NCBI GenBank assembly: GCA_963971575.1
Contig: OZ020622.1
Coordinates: 32,332,301-32,396,300, forward strand
DNA from: Liopterus haemorrhoidalis
Lineage: Eukaryota > Arthropoda > Insecta > Coleoptera > Dytiscidae
Direction of reading: 5' to 3'
DNA length: 64,000 bases
Shown here: positions 19,700-31,305 of the stretch, one piece after another
Numbering within the stretch: the stretch's first letter is position 1
How the letters are laid out: each line of letters opens with the position of its first letter
Program-made: the position numbers and the translations under genes
Notes under the pieces: model-generated
Told to the model about the DNA's origin: nothing
The model's input: only the letters and a program-made list of their open reading frames with translations
The model's database searches: none

Positions 19700-21320
19700 A
19701 ATAACTTTTTATAAATCATGTTTACATGGAAACCGTTTCACTGATGGAAACTTTTTTTGTATAAGTTTTAACAAAAATTAACTATTCAGAAGAAATAACT
19801 GAATAAAAATACTAAGGAAGGAGGCTTTAAGAATTTTTACAGACGAATTTCTGTGGCGGAAATGACGACCAAAATTAGAATTGTAATAAGGTGTACGAAA
19901 ACTCTACCGGTAGAAACCGGGTACATCGACCTCGTTCGAAAACAAGTTCGGTGAACATGTATAAGCATGTAGCTGTTTATTCTCTAGTAGATTTTTTGGA
20001 CCGGTACGAAGAAGGCTGTTTGGATAGCAGGATCACTAGACCTGTATTTTTTTCACTAGTTTATTGCACTGTCATTTATTATTTAATTATTTAAATTAAT
20101 TTAGTTAACTACAACTTTTCTTATGTCTTTCGATTTGAATCCGGCCGCAGTAGCACTACAAATATTTTAAGTCGCAGCAAGAAAACCTTTTTCATTGTGC
20201 CTAGCACCTATTTTCTCGTTCTGATATTATAGTCCAGGCCTTATAGTGTTACATCGGTTTTCTCAGTGTGTGCCAATTGCACCGAGTTCCTCATTTTTTA
20301 TCACATTTGACCACCTTATATCAAGATTGTAAGCAACGGTTTTGAAAAACCTCCCAAAAATAATCTGGAATACAGAAAAATATTTAAAAAGTTTCCCTGA
20401 AAACCAACATTTTTTAATAATAAATAGTTTAAATGTCATTTATAATATTTCAATTTATTATAATATCTACTAACATTAATTATTTAAAATATGTACATAT
20501 GTTTATTGTATGTTTATTAAAGGTTAAAATATAAATGACATATCAAAATTTTACTTGTTAATAATAAGGTCTAAATTAATATTATATATATAAACCAAAT
20601 GTATTGATGTAATTTACTTTCTAATTAATGTTCTTTATTAAATTGTTTACAAAATACTTAAAAATGAATTAAATATTACATGAATAAGTTAAATTAATTT
20701 ACGGATTTTAGAAATGTTATCCAATAAACACGGCTTTTATTTTTCACATATTTTTTCATTATTTCGAAGTTGGGAACACTTCCCTTATCATATTTAGTAC
20801 ATCTGACACAGACTCGGCCTGGCTGGGACTCCCTGCATCAGTGCTGCCAGATTAGGGGAACTTTAGGGAAATAGGGAGGAAAATATAAATCTAAGTAAAT
20901 CTAGGGATTTTATACAACAAAGAGCCTCTTTTATATAGAGCAGTAACAGAAGTATTAAATTTATATTTATTGGTTAATATGTCATTTAAAATACGCGCCA
21001 TATTTAAAATTCGAATTTGGTGCAAACAACAAGCAACTGATGGCGCTGCCGTCTGCCGCAGTGTTTCGGTTGTTCCATTTTTAGTGACCTTGTGGCGTAT
21101 GTCTTGCCTATGTTGTTTGTCGTCGACGTTGGGTTATTTCATTTTTCACGTTGGGATGTCAAAAATTAAAATTCCAACAATGAAACCATGGAAACGAATG
21201 ACATATGTCAAGATTAATTTTTTTTTTACATATTTTAATGACAAAAAAATAAATAAATGGGAAATTTGTATTAAGAATGACACAAAAAATCAAAATATAA
21301 AGAAAATGATATTTTAAAAT
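19700..21320. other. Long non-coding AT-rich interval
   Basis: No gene, terminal repeat or array that I can support. A short segment at 20950-21140 is less AT-rich and contains GGCGCTGCCGTCTGCCGC, but no coding frame of interest. Confidence 0.4.
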
Positions 21321-21321
21321 T

Positions 21322-22363
21322 ATATTAACCAGGGATGGGGAGTCGGAGTCGGGAGTCGAGGAATCGAAGCTTTTTGGAGGAGTCGGAAAAAGTTATCGAC
21401 TCCCGACTCTTTGATTACATTTTTATCACGGATGAGAAAAATACGAAAACGAAAGCAAAATACCATACTACCAGAATTTTTTAAAGCACGGAAACAAGAA
21501 CGACATTTTGTTGTCTGTTCATGAACGAAAATAACATTAAAAATATTCAATACCGGTTTTAAAGGGTTTCCTTCAAGCCAGTTAAAAATTTAATTAATAT
21601 TACTAGTATTGATAGATTAATGATGTAGGATAAAGATCTAATTTTTCTTTTTCTGTATACTTTTTTATTATGTTAAAACGGAACTAAACTGGATTTTTAT
21701 TTTCTCAAGTTGTAACGAGCTTTGTGATTATTTCATGTTTCATGTTGGCAGCTAAAATCTATATGTCGAAAGAAAAAAGTGACGTGTTATGAAAAATAAA
21801 GTACAGTCTGTTTTTTTATATATTTTTTTATATATTGGCTTTTCCTGAACAAAATGATCAAAAACTTCAGTCAAACGGTAAAAGTAACTAGAATTGAAAA
21901 TTTAGTTCTGCCTAAACCAAAGGAACAGACTTTATATAAAATACAAAACAAAATTTTTTAAAACTAATATATTCGAAAATTTGTATTAAAAATAACTCAA
22001 TAGTCAAGATGAAATGAAAATGACTTTTTATAAAAACAGCTCACCCAAGATATTTAATGTAAGTATAGTCTGTTTCTTTGATTTAAGCGGAATAAGATAT
22101 CGAAATCTACTAACTTTTAAGAACTGAATGAGGCTTTGTATCATTTTGTTTAACAAAAGCCCACTTTGATCGTTAAAAAGTGAACTTGTGATAATTTAAG
22201 AAAATAAAAATTCCATTTAGTTCCGCTTAAACATTTGGAATAGACTTTACAATTTACGAGTGAAAGGAGTCGGGAGTCGGAGTCGGAGTCGATTTTCAAA
22301 AATACCGACTCCGGAGTCGAGAGTCGATAATTTTTCTGTCGACTCCCCATCCCTGATATTAAC
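21322..22363. mobile_element. Non-autonomous hAT element with GAGTCGG-rich ends
   Basis: Ends CAGGGATGGGGAGTCGG (21330) and CCGACTC...CCCCATCCCTG (to 22355) are flanked by the exact 8-bp duplication ATATTAAC (21322-21329 and 22356-22363). The ends carry repeated GAGTCGG units in opposite orientations. The 0.85-kb interior has no transposase and includes copies of the GGAACTA...TAGTTCC repeat described at 22070-22250. Confidence 0.92.
22070..22250. repeat. GGAACTA/TAGTTCC inverted-repeat family, copy inside the hAT element
   Basis: About 180 bp beginning TTTCTTTGATTTAAGCGGAA and ending TTAGTTCCGCTTAAACATTT, with the internal landmark TTTGTTTAACAAAAGCCCAC. Related copies occur at about 21680-21910 (opposite orientation), 22380-22500, 24350-24515, 24605-24800, 24838-25830 (interrupted) and 44498-44632. 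A small MITE family by structure. Confidence 0.65.
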
Positions 22364-22599
22364 CTTAACTAAAAAATGTTTATTGTAAGTATGATTTACA
22401 AAGCTTAAACAAAACGGCCAAGAAGCACGATTTAAACGATGAAAGAAACTAGATTGCAAAATCTAGTTCCACCTAACCGTTTGGAACAAACTTTATGTCA
22501 TTTAAAAAATATCATTTGTCATATTTTATTTTGAATAATGACATCTTAAATATTTTGTAAATATAATACTAACCTAAAATAATACAAACATACCCAAAA

Positions 22600-23270
22600 C
22601 TGTAAAGCCTTTTTACTTGCCCGACCTTAATATACATATAAGGGGCAAGTATTGTAATCGCGAAAATTTTCGATGTCGAGATTTTGACTGATTTTGACTG
22701 TAAAAACCTATTTTCGAAGTGTCGTCAGTATGTGTGTGTGTACGGGTGTGTGTATACACGATAACTCACGAACGGTTTAACTTAGAGAGTTCGTTCTGGT
22801 TCTAAAAAATTCCCCTAATAATTGGGAAGAACCCTTATGTTTTTTATAACGATCCGAAACCGGAAACGGAAGTTATTACTCTAAAATTTTTAAAAATTCA
22901 TAGCTAGTAAACCAAGCCTTGGACAAAAATTTGTATAAAACATAATTTGATGTACTTTTAAAGGTTTACCTAAATCTTTTTTTTAAATTTTTTTTTTCAA
23001 ATTTAATTTTTTTTTTTTATTTTATTTTTTTTATAGGAGGTCAAGTCTAGCGGAGGCCTCCCTTCGCCACTGGTTTACAATATAACCAAGTTTCTAAAAG
23101 TCAGTTTATAATATTATCTTAGTATTGGTTCACACGGATACGGCAAAGACTTTCGTATTAAAAATTGAGACGGATAATATTATCTGTCACATTTTGTAAT
23201 ACGTAACTAACAGGGAAAGTTAATTTTTTATGTTGTATATTGACGATACATTTATAATATTATCATAGTA
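22600..23270. other. Non-coding interval with repeat debris
   Basis: Includes TG-rich (22733-22753) and T-rich (22978-23035) low-complexity runs and the flank TTATAATATTATC(T/A)TAGTATTGGTTCACACG, present at 23107 and again at 23250, so part of this interval is duplicated locally. No gene seen. Confidence 0.45.
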
Positions 23271-23274
23271 TTGG

Positions 23275-23578
23275 TTCACACGCAGAGGCGGATTTAACGG
23301 CGGGAGCACCGGGCGCGCGCCCTGGCCGCCGACTTCTGAAGGGCCCCTCAAAACCCCAACTTTCCACTTATGACACCAAATTTTGTTTCATATGTATAAT
23401 TTTAATTACTTACAAGTTTACAATCGGCGGTAAAACCTGATAGTATGTTTATAGTACGCTTATTTATTTAAAAATATGGTTAACATGTATTTTCCCTGAC
23501 TCTCTCTTTTTTAAGGGGCCCTATATTGTCTCGTGAGCCCGGGGCCACAACCAGCCTTAATCCACCTCTGTTCACACG
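23275..23578. mobile_element. 288-bp hAT MITE
   Basis: CAGAGGCGGATTTAACGG at 23283 and CCTTAATCCACCTCTG ending at 23570 are inverted ends, flanked by the exact duplication TTCACACG (23275-23282 and 23571-23578). No coding capacity. Confidence 0.92.
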
Positions 23579-23909
23579 GATACGCCAAAGTCTGTTTGCA
23601 CCACAACAGTCACCAAAGTAACCAGATCTAGTTTTGTATTACAAATTGAGATGAATTATAATTGTTTTCGCTTATTCATATTTTCTGTTCTGGTCATATT
23701 TCAAATACTTTTCAATTTGTGTTTTATACAATAAGTTTTAGTAAATTCACATATAATTTAATGTCAATTATGAATTGTGAAATATTTTGAAAGGAGCTAT
23801 TTCAGAATTACCACCCTAAGATGGTATTTTAAATATACAACATAAAAAATTAAGTTTCCCTGTTAGTTTCGTATTACAAAATGAGACAGATCATAGGATA
23901 ATTTTCAAT

Positions 23910-24190
23910 ACACTAAAAGAATAAATCAATAAGTAATTATTAAACAAATTCTTTAAAATATCGCTTATATGAATCACAAAAAACAATAAGGCGCCAATTT
24001 AAGTAAAAGTTAGAAAGATAACCTAAAACTGGTTGATCTAATGTTGAAAATCGCGTGATTCATAAATATTTCTCTAATACAATTAATTCTTGATACTATA
24101 AATTATGATTGTTTAATACCACACTTTATTTGCACAGTAAAACACTTCACTTAAACTTGGATTAGTTGATATACTTTTATTACAGGATCT
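23910..24190 (-). repeat. Dispersed repeat, copy 1 (paralogue at 43590-43870)
   Basis: The segment with TTAAACAAATTCTTTA, GCGCCAATTTAAGTAAAAGT and AACACTTCACTTAAACTTG is found reverse-complemented at 43590-43870 (for example GTTAAAGTGAAGTGTTTTAT and ACTTTTACTTAATTAGCGCC). Both copies are non-coding. Confidence 0.65.
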
Positions 24191-24349
24191 ACGTTAACTA
24201 CAAGCAGCTGTGAGAAGTTAATACTTGCACACAACAGCCACAGGCAACAGAACAGCACACCTGCGTACTGGTTTGGTCAGTAGCGTAAACAAAATTGTTT
24301 TCTACGGGGGTGGAGTGTTTCTTTAATAATTTAAAATGTAATGTTTGTT

Positions 24350-24515
24350 TAATTTGCGGAACTAGATTTTCAAAATTAGTAACTTTTAACAATTACCTGA
24401 GGCTTTTGGTAATTTTATTTAACAAAAGACTGCTTCAATCGTTAAAATATGAGTATGAGAACAACTTACAAAAATAAAAATTCTATTTAGTTCCGCTTGA
24501 ACGTTTGGAATAGCT
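24350..24515. repeat. GGAACTA/TAGTTCC family copy
   Basis: GCGGAACTAGATTTTCAAAA to TTTAGTTCCGCTTGAACG, with AACAAAAGACTGCTTC as the internal landmark. Confidence 0.6.
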
Positions 24516-24604
24516 TATATAATGCATGTTAACATAATAATTAAAAATTTTATAATGTACATTACTCAATCCAGTTGATCTATGAAATTTTTTAACATAG
24601 ATAA

Positions 24605-24800
24605 TAATTAATTATAGGCTATTCCAAACGTTTAAGCGGAACTAACTGGATTTTTCGTTGTCCTAAGTTATCATGAGCTCTCTTTTTAAGGTTTGAAATT
24701 GGGCTTTTGCTTAACAAAAATCATCAAAAGCCTCACTTAATCGGTAAAAGTTAATAGAATTGAATAACTAGTTCCGCTTAAACCAAAGAAACAATATTTA
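24605..24800. repeat. GGAACTA/TAGTTCC family copy, full length
   Basis: Starts AGGCTATTCCAAACGTTTAA and ends CTAGTTCCGCTTAAACC with AAAG following; internal GCTTTTGCTTAACAAAAATC. It looks the most complete of the family. Confidence 0.6.
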
Positions 24801-24957
24801 CACCCTTCACTGACTTATAGGCCATTGAAGGCCTGCGATCAAACATTTAAGCGGAGCTAAATAGAATTTGAATTTTCTTAAGTGGTAATTAGCTCATTTT
24901 TTAACGATTGAAGTGTGCTTTATGATCAAAAGCTTTATTCAATCGTCAAAACTTAAA

Positions 24958-25334
24958 GTACCCAGCAAACATTCAACTAACGGCCGAATGCTGGCAAACT
25001 GCTTTTATGCTGGTAAATTACTGGCACCAAAAGTAAGTGCAACGCCAGTATTAATAATGTACTTCACATTTGTATTTCGCATTCCGCCTATACGAAGTAC
25101 TTTACCAGCATTTTATAAGCACTCTTCTTCACTTATACTTTTTACTTAAAACCATCAGAAATAAATCTTGCAACTAATGCGATTATTTTGCACTTTACCG
25201 TTGCTGGGCCAGCAACTGATACATCAATGGGCCAGTAACGGCCACGGGGGCACCGGGGTACTGGCCCATTACTTTCAATGCCGGGGAGTATGTGCTTTAC
25301 CAGTACTGGCCCGTATAAAAATGTTTGCTGGGTA
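24958..25334. mobile_element. 373-bp MITE with CCCAGCAAACAT ends
   Basis: ACCCAGCAAACATT at 24959 and AATGTTTGCTGGGT at 25320-25333 are inverted ends flanked by TA. The interior is moderately palindromic, with CTGGC/GCCAG strings repeated. No transposase. Confidence 0.75.
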
Positions 25335-25790
25335 TGTTCCGTACTTATGTATAGCTCTGAAACGTAGACCTTAACAAAGCGAGATGGACAACACCTCATA
25401 GTTTTTGAAAATAATATATTACGCCGAATCTTTGGTCCCATTCAAATTAATGGAGAATGGAGAATCCGTAAAAACCAATATATCCGAGATCTGTACTCAA
25501 GGCCGAGTATCACACAAGAACTGAGAGGTAGACGATTACAGTGGATAGGACACGTGATGAGGATGAGGAAGGACAGAATGGTTAGGAAGATATGGGAGGG
25601 AAGATTGAATACTCGTTGACCAGTAGGAAGACCTCGCAATGATGGAGAGATCATGTGACTGAAAATCTAACAAGTATTCGTGTGTACAAGCCACATGGAA
25701 ATACCTGACAATGAACAGATTAAGATGGAGGACTTATGTGAGTTAGGCCAAAATTTAACCCGACTGACTGTTCCCAAATAAGAAGAAGAA
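25333..25790 (+). pseudogene. 3' end of a non-LTR retrotransposon ORF (reverse-transcriptase C-terminal region)
   Basis: Read in one frame, 25350-25620 shows KRDGQHLIVFENNILRRIFG, GEWRIRKN..IRDLYS and GRRLQWIGHVMRM, the region after the catalytic domain in endonuclease/reverse-transcriptase proteins common in insects. A stop lies near the RLNTR-PVGRPR junction and more follow. It ends with an (AAG)n tail at about 25778-25790. The 5' end is truncated next to the 24958-25334 MITE. The insertion split a member of the GGAACTA repeat family. Confidence 0.75.
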
Positions 25791-25833
25791 TATTTGAAAA
25801 CCTAGTTCCGCTTAAACCAAAGAAATCGACTAC

Positions 25834-26703
25834 TCGCGACTGCAAATAACAGTGAGACATCTGGTAGTGACTGATTAAATTAAACAGAAGCGTATATTTG
25901 GATAATATTTGTAGCGTGTTGTGCTGCAGTTTATGTGAATTTAGAAGTATTTTAGGTTGAATGTTACTCTACGGTCCGCTCGAACTTCATTCAATTCTAT
26001 CCCCTCTCCTACTACTATCGTAAGTGTATTGCATGCTCAAGGCACTAAATAATTCAAGGATTATCAGTGGTTCTAAAACAATGGTTTCTGGTTTATAAAT
26101 TCATATACAATGATACACAATTTTAATTGGGCTCATATGGGGGAAAATAAAGTACTATGCACCTAAAAACAAGATAATTAGGTTAGTTTTAGTTAGTAAA
26201 AGTCTAAAACCGAGCGGAACGAGTTACCCATCTTCTAGTTTAATGACAAAATACTACCTTAGGTTAGGTTAGGTTAGTAAGGGTTTGGTTAGAAGAAGCC
26301 GAGCGAAGCGAGCTACCCATCTTCTAGTTTAATGACAAAACACTATCTTAGGTTAGGTTAGGTTAGTAAGGGTTTGGTTAGAAGAAGCCGAGCGAAGCGA
26401 GCTACCCATCTTCTAGTTTAATGACAAAACAAACTCACACTAACATAACAATGCCACAGTAGCGTACGTATCTATTCCTTAGTTATACCAAGACCGGTCA
26501 GTACGTTTTAGGACCACTGGTAAAACACGTGAGCTGTCGTTTACAGCAAGTAGGTGGAGTGGATAGAGTTGGATGAAGTTAGAGCGGACCGTACAGTAAC
26601 ATTTTACCAAAAACTTCTGACATATACGCTTCTCGTCCGCCATTAGCTGTTGTGCGCAGCGCCGCCAACGCTAGTTTCAGTCGCGAATAGTATCAAAGTC
26701 TTA
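25834..26703. mobile_element. Element with long imperfect terminal inverted repeats and internal 86-bp tandem repeats
   Basis: GACTACTCGCGACTG (25829-) pairs with CAGTCGCGAATAGTATC (26679-); GTTACTCTACGGTCCGCTCG (25961-) pairs with GAGCGGACCGTACAGTAAC (26583-); GAAGCGTATATTTG pairs with ACATATACGCTTC. The outer ~170 bp on each side are thus inverted copies with drift. The centre carries three tandem units (26180-26430). No transposase; a fold-back or large MITE. Confidence 0.75.
26180..26430 (+). repeat. Three tandem ~86-bp units with TTAGG triplets
   Basis: Units share ACCCATCTTCTAGTTTAATG and AGCCGAGCGAAGCGAG; the last two begin TTAGGTTAGGTTAGG-like strings. The first unit is more diverged. 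Confidence 0.85.
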
Positions 26704-26811
26704 AAAAAAACATTAGTTTTTTCTAATCTTATCTGATTGATGTAAAGAATCGCATAAAACAGGAAATTCAATTATTCCTCTATCGTGTTTTATCCAGTAT
26801 TTACGGAATTT

Positions 26812-27833
26812 ACTTTTTAGGATTTTTGCGGTATGACCAAAACACCCTTATACGTCATTTTGTGATCTGTCTGTTTGGTAAAAATTGTAGCCAAACAGCT
26901 AAACCTAGAGAGTTGAAGTTTGGCATGCTTACACAACTCTTTGACCCGCACATAGGAAAAATACTAAAATATCTAAAAAACATATCCCCCTAAAAATATA
27001 AATAAATATGTGATTTTTTTTTTTTTTAATTCTGAGTAGGGTATCAAATGAAAGCCCTTAGTACCTACGTGGATTAACGATCAAAATTTTATTTTTGCAA
27101 AAAAATTATTTTGTGTCGATTTTTGCAAAAATTGTGCAAAAAATTTGTCCCACACCCTGTAGCCCAGATGGTTTAAACTAAAAATCTGAAAAAATTCTAA
27201 GTAATGTACATTGGTGTGAACCGGAATAGTACAACAGGAATTTTTGATCAGATTATGTATTCGAAAAATAACGCATTTTTTGTGTTTTTTCTTGACGATG
27301 TAAAATATTTAATACGTTATGTAACACAGTAAACCAGTAAGCTTTCATAGTCTAATGGTTAGCTTTCTCGCTTCGTAAGTTGTAAACTGGGAGTTGCTTG
27401 CAGTCTGGAGAAAATTTTTATTTTTATTTTTTTTTGCATTTTTAATTTATTTAAATATTTTGTCAAAATTCTAGTTATATTTTGGCAAATGTTCCATTTA
27501 ATTTTGAAAAGCGTAAATTTAATAATCAGTTTGAATTGTTGAAATTATAATTTAATTCTATGCTTTAATGTATACGAAATCAGAGGAGCGGAGCTTATGA
27601 CTTAAAACAAACAATTGAAGCCATAGGCGCAATTTTCAAAATTTTAATGAACCTAGCTATATAAAAAAAATACTGCACATATTTAGAAACCTAAATAATG
27701 CTATTAGGCATTCGAATTAAAATTAACAAAAAAATATTTTAACATAAAATCTGTTTTGGCATCCCAAATAATCATCGTTCTCTTACTAAATACCTGCGAA
27801 ACCCTGAAATTTGTGAAAATTCTCACTTCACAT
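26812..27833 (+). repeat. ~1-kb dispersed repeat with tRNA-like module, copy 1
   Basis: Starts TTTTTAGGATTTTTGCGG and ends AAACCCTGAAATTTGTG...CACTTCACATCA. Related full copies lie at 46796-47853 (same strand) and 39885-41563 (opposite strand, interrupted). The two ends are weak inverted copies (TAGGGTTTTGTAGGTAT versus CAGGGTTTCGCAGGTAT on the other strand). It contains TAAAAATTGTAGCCAAACAG and CATGCTTACACAACTCTTTG near its start. Non-coding. Confidence 0.85.
27341..27412 (+). other. tRNA-like module in repeat copy 1
   Basis: A 72-nt stretch beginning GCTTTCATAGTCTAATGGTT, with an A-box-like TAGTCTAATGGTTAGC and a degraded B-box region (GAGTTGCTTGCAGTC). Five of seven end bases pair as an acceptor stem (GCTTTCA with TGGAGAA). 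Not a functional tRNA. Confidence 0.5.
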
Positions 27834-28379
27834 CATTTTTTTTATTTTCTATTTTTAAATTTCTTGTAGCGCCACGAGTGCGACCATCATATTGCCGCTC
27901 TTAAAAAGTTGATCTGAAGTGTGAATTTTTACTATTTTAGAGTTTTGTAGGCATTTAGTAAGTGATAACAAATTGTGGGCGCATATGAAAAATATCATTC
28001 AGATAAATATTGTAAACACGGTGTTGCAAAAATTTCGGAAACTTTCCAAATAGATAAAAAATTTGGGCTGGTATAAATTATGAAAATCATCTGGGGAGGG
28101 GGACAAAATTCTAAAAATGCCTTGAAGGGAACCAGAAATTAAAATAATCACTTGGGGGCAGGGTAGGCAAAAATTTAGTGTAGACCTGATGCAATAGATC
28201 AGTGGTCTTCAACCTTCTTACATCTGCGGAACCCTACAGTTTAAATGCTATTTCTTTGGAACTTCAGTTACATAACAGTAAACTTCAACGGACAGACGGA
28301 CAGACAGACAGACAGACAGACGGACGGACGGACGGACGGACGGACGGACGGACAGACAGACCGACAGACATCATGCTAA
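27834..28379. repeat. Non-coding interval ending in a (GACA/GACG)n microsatellite (28289-28360)
   Basis: AT-rich sequence followed by an 80-bp array of GACA and GACG tetranucleotides. It resembles the microsatellite core of the CCGACCGCC repeat family but with different left flank. Confidence 0.6.
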
Positions 28380-28745
28380 AAATTTTGTTAAATAATTTTT
28401 TTCGAAATATTTTTCTGTTGTTAAATATTCTCAAAAATCTTAAAATCGACACAGTAAACCATTTCTAGTCTATAGATTTTTACCAAACTCGTGCCATTGA
28501 TGGCAGAAGCTTAAATATGAAGTTTCATAAAAATCCTTTCAGCCGAATTTGCTCTGCACGTGTACACAGACAGACAGACAGACAGACGGACGGAAGGACG
28601 GACAGACAGACCGATAGACATCATGCTAAAAATAGTCAAAACGTTATGTAGGGACCTCAATTCATGGAGATCCATCGAAATCTCGAAATGTCAAAATCGG
28701 TATGATCACAATACCTCCCTTATATATGTTGGCGGTCGGTAAAAA
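28380..28745 (+). repeat. CCGACCGCC/GGCGGTCGG repeat family, 5'-incomplete copy
   Basis: Contains the family landmarks TCGTGCCATTGATGGCAGAA, TATGAAGTTTCATAAAAATC, a (GACA)n array at 28567-28612 and the end ATATGTTGGCGGTCGGTAAA. The left end with CAGCTGTGGCCACCAC is absent. A 60-codon frame here is only microsatellite plus repeat sequence. Confidence 0.75.
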
Positions 28746-29027
28746 TGAAGCCTTTTATCAACATATATTTCTTATTAATCTAATTGAATACAAAGCAAAT
28801 GGAGAAAAAAATACTGAGATTTTGGCCAATTATTTAAATTTTATTTAAAAAATTAAGTGAAAGCTCTTAGTACTCAACTAACGAATAAAAATCATTATCA
28901 AAAATCGGTTGATTTTGATGAGATTATGTAACAAATATTCCTAGACATCCAGTATTATGTTGGGTTCTTACACTTATTAAATACCTACAAAATCCTGAAA
29001 TGTGTGAAATATCATACTTAACAAAAT

Positions 29028-29685
29028 ATTTTACCGACCGTCGACATATATAAGGGAAGTATTTTGATCATACCGATTTTGACATTTCGAGTATTCGATG
29101 GATCTCCACGAATTGAGGTCCCTACATAACGTTTTGACTATTTTTAGCATGATGTCTGTCGGTCCGTCTGTCTGTCTGTCTGTCCGTCTGTCTGTCTGTC
29201 TGTCCGTCTGTGTACACGTGCAGAGCAAATTCGGCTGAAAGGATTTTTATGAAACTTCATATTTAAGCTTCTGCCATCAATGGCACGAGCTGATTAACTT
29301 TTGTTAAAAATCGGTTGACTAGAAATGGGAGTTTACTCGTGTCGATTTTAAGATTTTTGCGAATATTTAGCAACAGAAAAATATTCCGAAAAAATTTATT
29401 GAACAAAAGTTGCTATAAATGTAATAACTAATCACTTTTATTTGAGACGTTTTTAGATAAAATGAAAAATTTCGACAAATATTTGTAATATTTTTTAAAT
29501 TTTTTTTGTCTCAATTCTTTCATACTGATATGTACCGTTTCCATGGTCATGATAAATAATATCTCTGTTAGAAAATATTAGGCCAAGTTATTTCTACTCT
29601 GCTGCTAGAATGTAATTTATACAAGTAATTTTGATGGCGGTCGGTCCTGTGGTGGCCACAGCTGATTTTTTTTTATCATTATCCT
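29028..29685 (-). repeat. CCGACCGCC/GGCGGTCGG repeat family, full copy
   Basis: From TTTACCGACCGTCGACATAT at the right end (element orientation reversed) to GGTGGCCACAGCTGATTTTT. It has a (GTCT)n/(GTCC)n array at 29157-29212. Both termini contain ACCGACCGCCA-type strings in inverted orientation, with conserved TCAGCTGTGGCCACCAC outside one of them. Confidence 0.8.
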
Positions 29686-30039
29686 TCACGAAATTATGAT
29701 TAATTTCAGGGAATTTTTGATTAAATTTAGGGAATATTTGATTAATTATAAATAAATATATAATAGACACTGTATCAAAAGTAATATTTGATTACATTTA
29801 AGGAAATTTTGCCGTAGTGTTTAAGGAATTTATTTTTTTACGGCTGGCAACACTGTTCTCGCCTACTTTGACAACGCTTTCTGTTTCCTTGTATTTATTT
29901 GTCCTCTATCCTCACTCATCACTACTCTCTTATTTAACCCTCTCTCTTACAAAGTGTATCTTATGTTTATTTCTTGTCATGCGTGCCTCCATTTCATGGT
30001 GTAATAAGTAATGTAAATTTCTTGAATACTGTGCATCTG

Positions 30040-30900
30040 TTTTATTATAATTAGTAAACGGACAAAAAAATAATAATTCAAAGAAATATGCTAAAAACAT
30101 TAACATCAAGCGGAAAACATATTCTAATGTGTTTAATTAAATATTCTGTGTACATCAGTGGCGTATCCAAAATTCGTAGTTGGAGGGGGGCACTTTTTTT
30201 AATACATTTATTTGACCATGGTTCTATAAGAACCATATAGCCAGCCATATTACATTTCAGGTTATTATTACATTTTAAATTTACATATTACACAAAACAC
30301 AAAATAATTATCATATCATAAACATAATAAGTGTTGTTATTTAGTGTGTAGTCAGTAGTAACATATATTAGAAGTTGTACATAAAGGATACCGTCATTGG
30401 GCGGTTTATCCGATCATGTCCATGTACATATAATTAGACAATTTACTTATTGTTTCTAATGAAACAGATTGCAAATATACAATGGAGATAAATAAATAAA
30501 AAAAAAAAAATATATCATAAACATAGTTATAAACATAAATTTGAAACTTTTATAAATCTTATAAATCCTGATAGCATTTTTTTATTCCTAAAGATTTCTG
30601 GTATACCAGAGGGTATGGGTATTTTCTGCGCAATGAGATAATTTTCAAACCGCAGCCTTGGTCCGGAGGAGAGCTCACATTTAAAGATGATGTGGTTGAG
30701 GTCGCCAATAGAAGAGTCGTCACAGGAGCACATAGGGTTACTGTAAACCCCTATCCTAGACAAATGTGCTGGACAGGAAGCATGTCCCAGGCGTATTCGA
30801 CACAGGGTTGATGTAATTTTTTCTCCCTTCATTCATGTTATGAAACCAGGGTCTCTTTGGGGGGCGGGGGCACTTAGATCCCTATCTGTAAGAAGAAGGT
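30040..30900. mobile_element. hAT left end (CAGTGGCGTATCC) with nested non-LTR insertion, plus duplicated flank
   Basis: 30040-30155 is nearly identical to 36918-37038, including the GTGTACAT target string (30148-30155). The hAT end CAGTGGCGTATCC starts at 30156. After about 40 bp the hAT sequence stops at a G-rich string, is interrupted by a non-LTR insertion (about 30196-30850) and resumes with CACTTAGATCCCTATCTGTA, as in the 37-kb copy. The right end of this hAT copy was not found. Confidence 0.7.
30196..30835 (-). pseudogene. Jockey-type non-LTR ORF2 C-terminus, 5'-truncated insertion
   Basis: The minus-strand frame 30832-30527 encodes the post-RNase-H end of a Jockey-like ORF2: IRLGHASCPAHLSRIG, a CSC...GDLNHIIFKC zinc-type motif and a basic helix. 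Past the stop, a 3' UTR of about 320 bp ends in AATAAATGTATTAAAAAAA (to 30196). Flanking G-rich strings (GGAGGGGGGCAC and GGGCGGGGGCAC) look like an imperfect target duplication inside the hAT element. Only the last ~100 residues of the protein remain. Confidence 0.75.
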
Positions 30901-31305
30901 TAAATAATTTTGTTTGAAATATCTTTCTGTTGCTAAATATTTGCAAAAATGTTAAAATCGACACGAGTAAACTCCCATTTCTAGGCAACCGATTTTTACC
31001 AAAAGTTGATCAACTCGTGCCATTGATGTCAGCTTAAATATGAAGTTTCATAAAAATCCTTTTAGCCGAAGTTGCTCTGCACGTGTACACAGACAGACGG
31101 ACGGACAGACAGACAGACAGATGGACAGACGAACAGACGGACAGACAGACAGATGGACAGACGGACAGACAAACCGACAGACATCCTGCTAAAAATAGTC
31201 AAAGCGTTATGCAGGGACCTCAATTCGTGGAGATCCATCGAAATGTCAAAATCGGTATGATCACAATACCTCCCTTATATATGTTGGCGTTCGGTAAAAA
31301 GAAAA
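30900..31305 (+). repeat. CCGACCGCC/GGCGGTCGG repeat family, 5'-incomplete copy
   Basis: Contains TCGACACGAGTAAACTCC, TCGTGCCATTGATGTCAGC, a (GACA/GACG)n array at 31088-31182 and the end ATATGTTGGCGTTCGGTAAA. Confidence 0.75.

Larger units (their letters stand above)
24838..25830. repeat. GGAACTA/TAGTTCC family copy split by two later insertions
   Basis: The left part (24838-24958, AAACATTTAAGCGGAGCTAA...) and the right part (25795-25830, TTGAAAACCTAGTTCCGCTT...) are the two ends of one repeat. Between them lie a MITE (24960-25332) and a non-LTR 3' fragment (25333-25790). Confidence 0.65.

Noticed and set aside
24913..25441. Short frames on both strands around the CCCAGCAAACAT element
   Set aside because: The sequence is palindromic MITE DNA, so paired frames on both strands are expected without coding meaning.
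26270..26360. Interstitial telomere from TTAGG runs
   Set aside because: Only about three units per run, embedded in an 86-bp tandem repeat within a transposon-like element.
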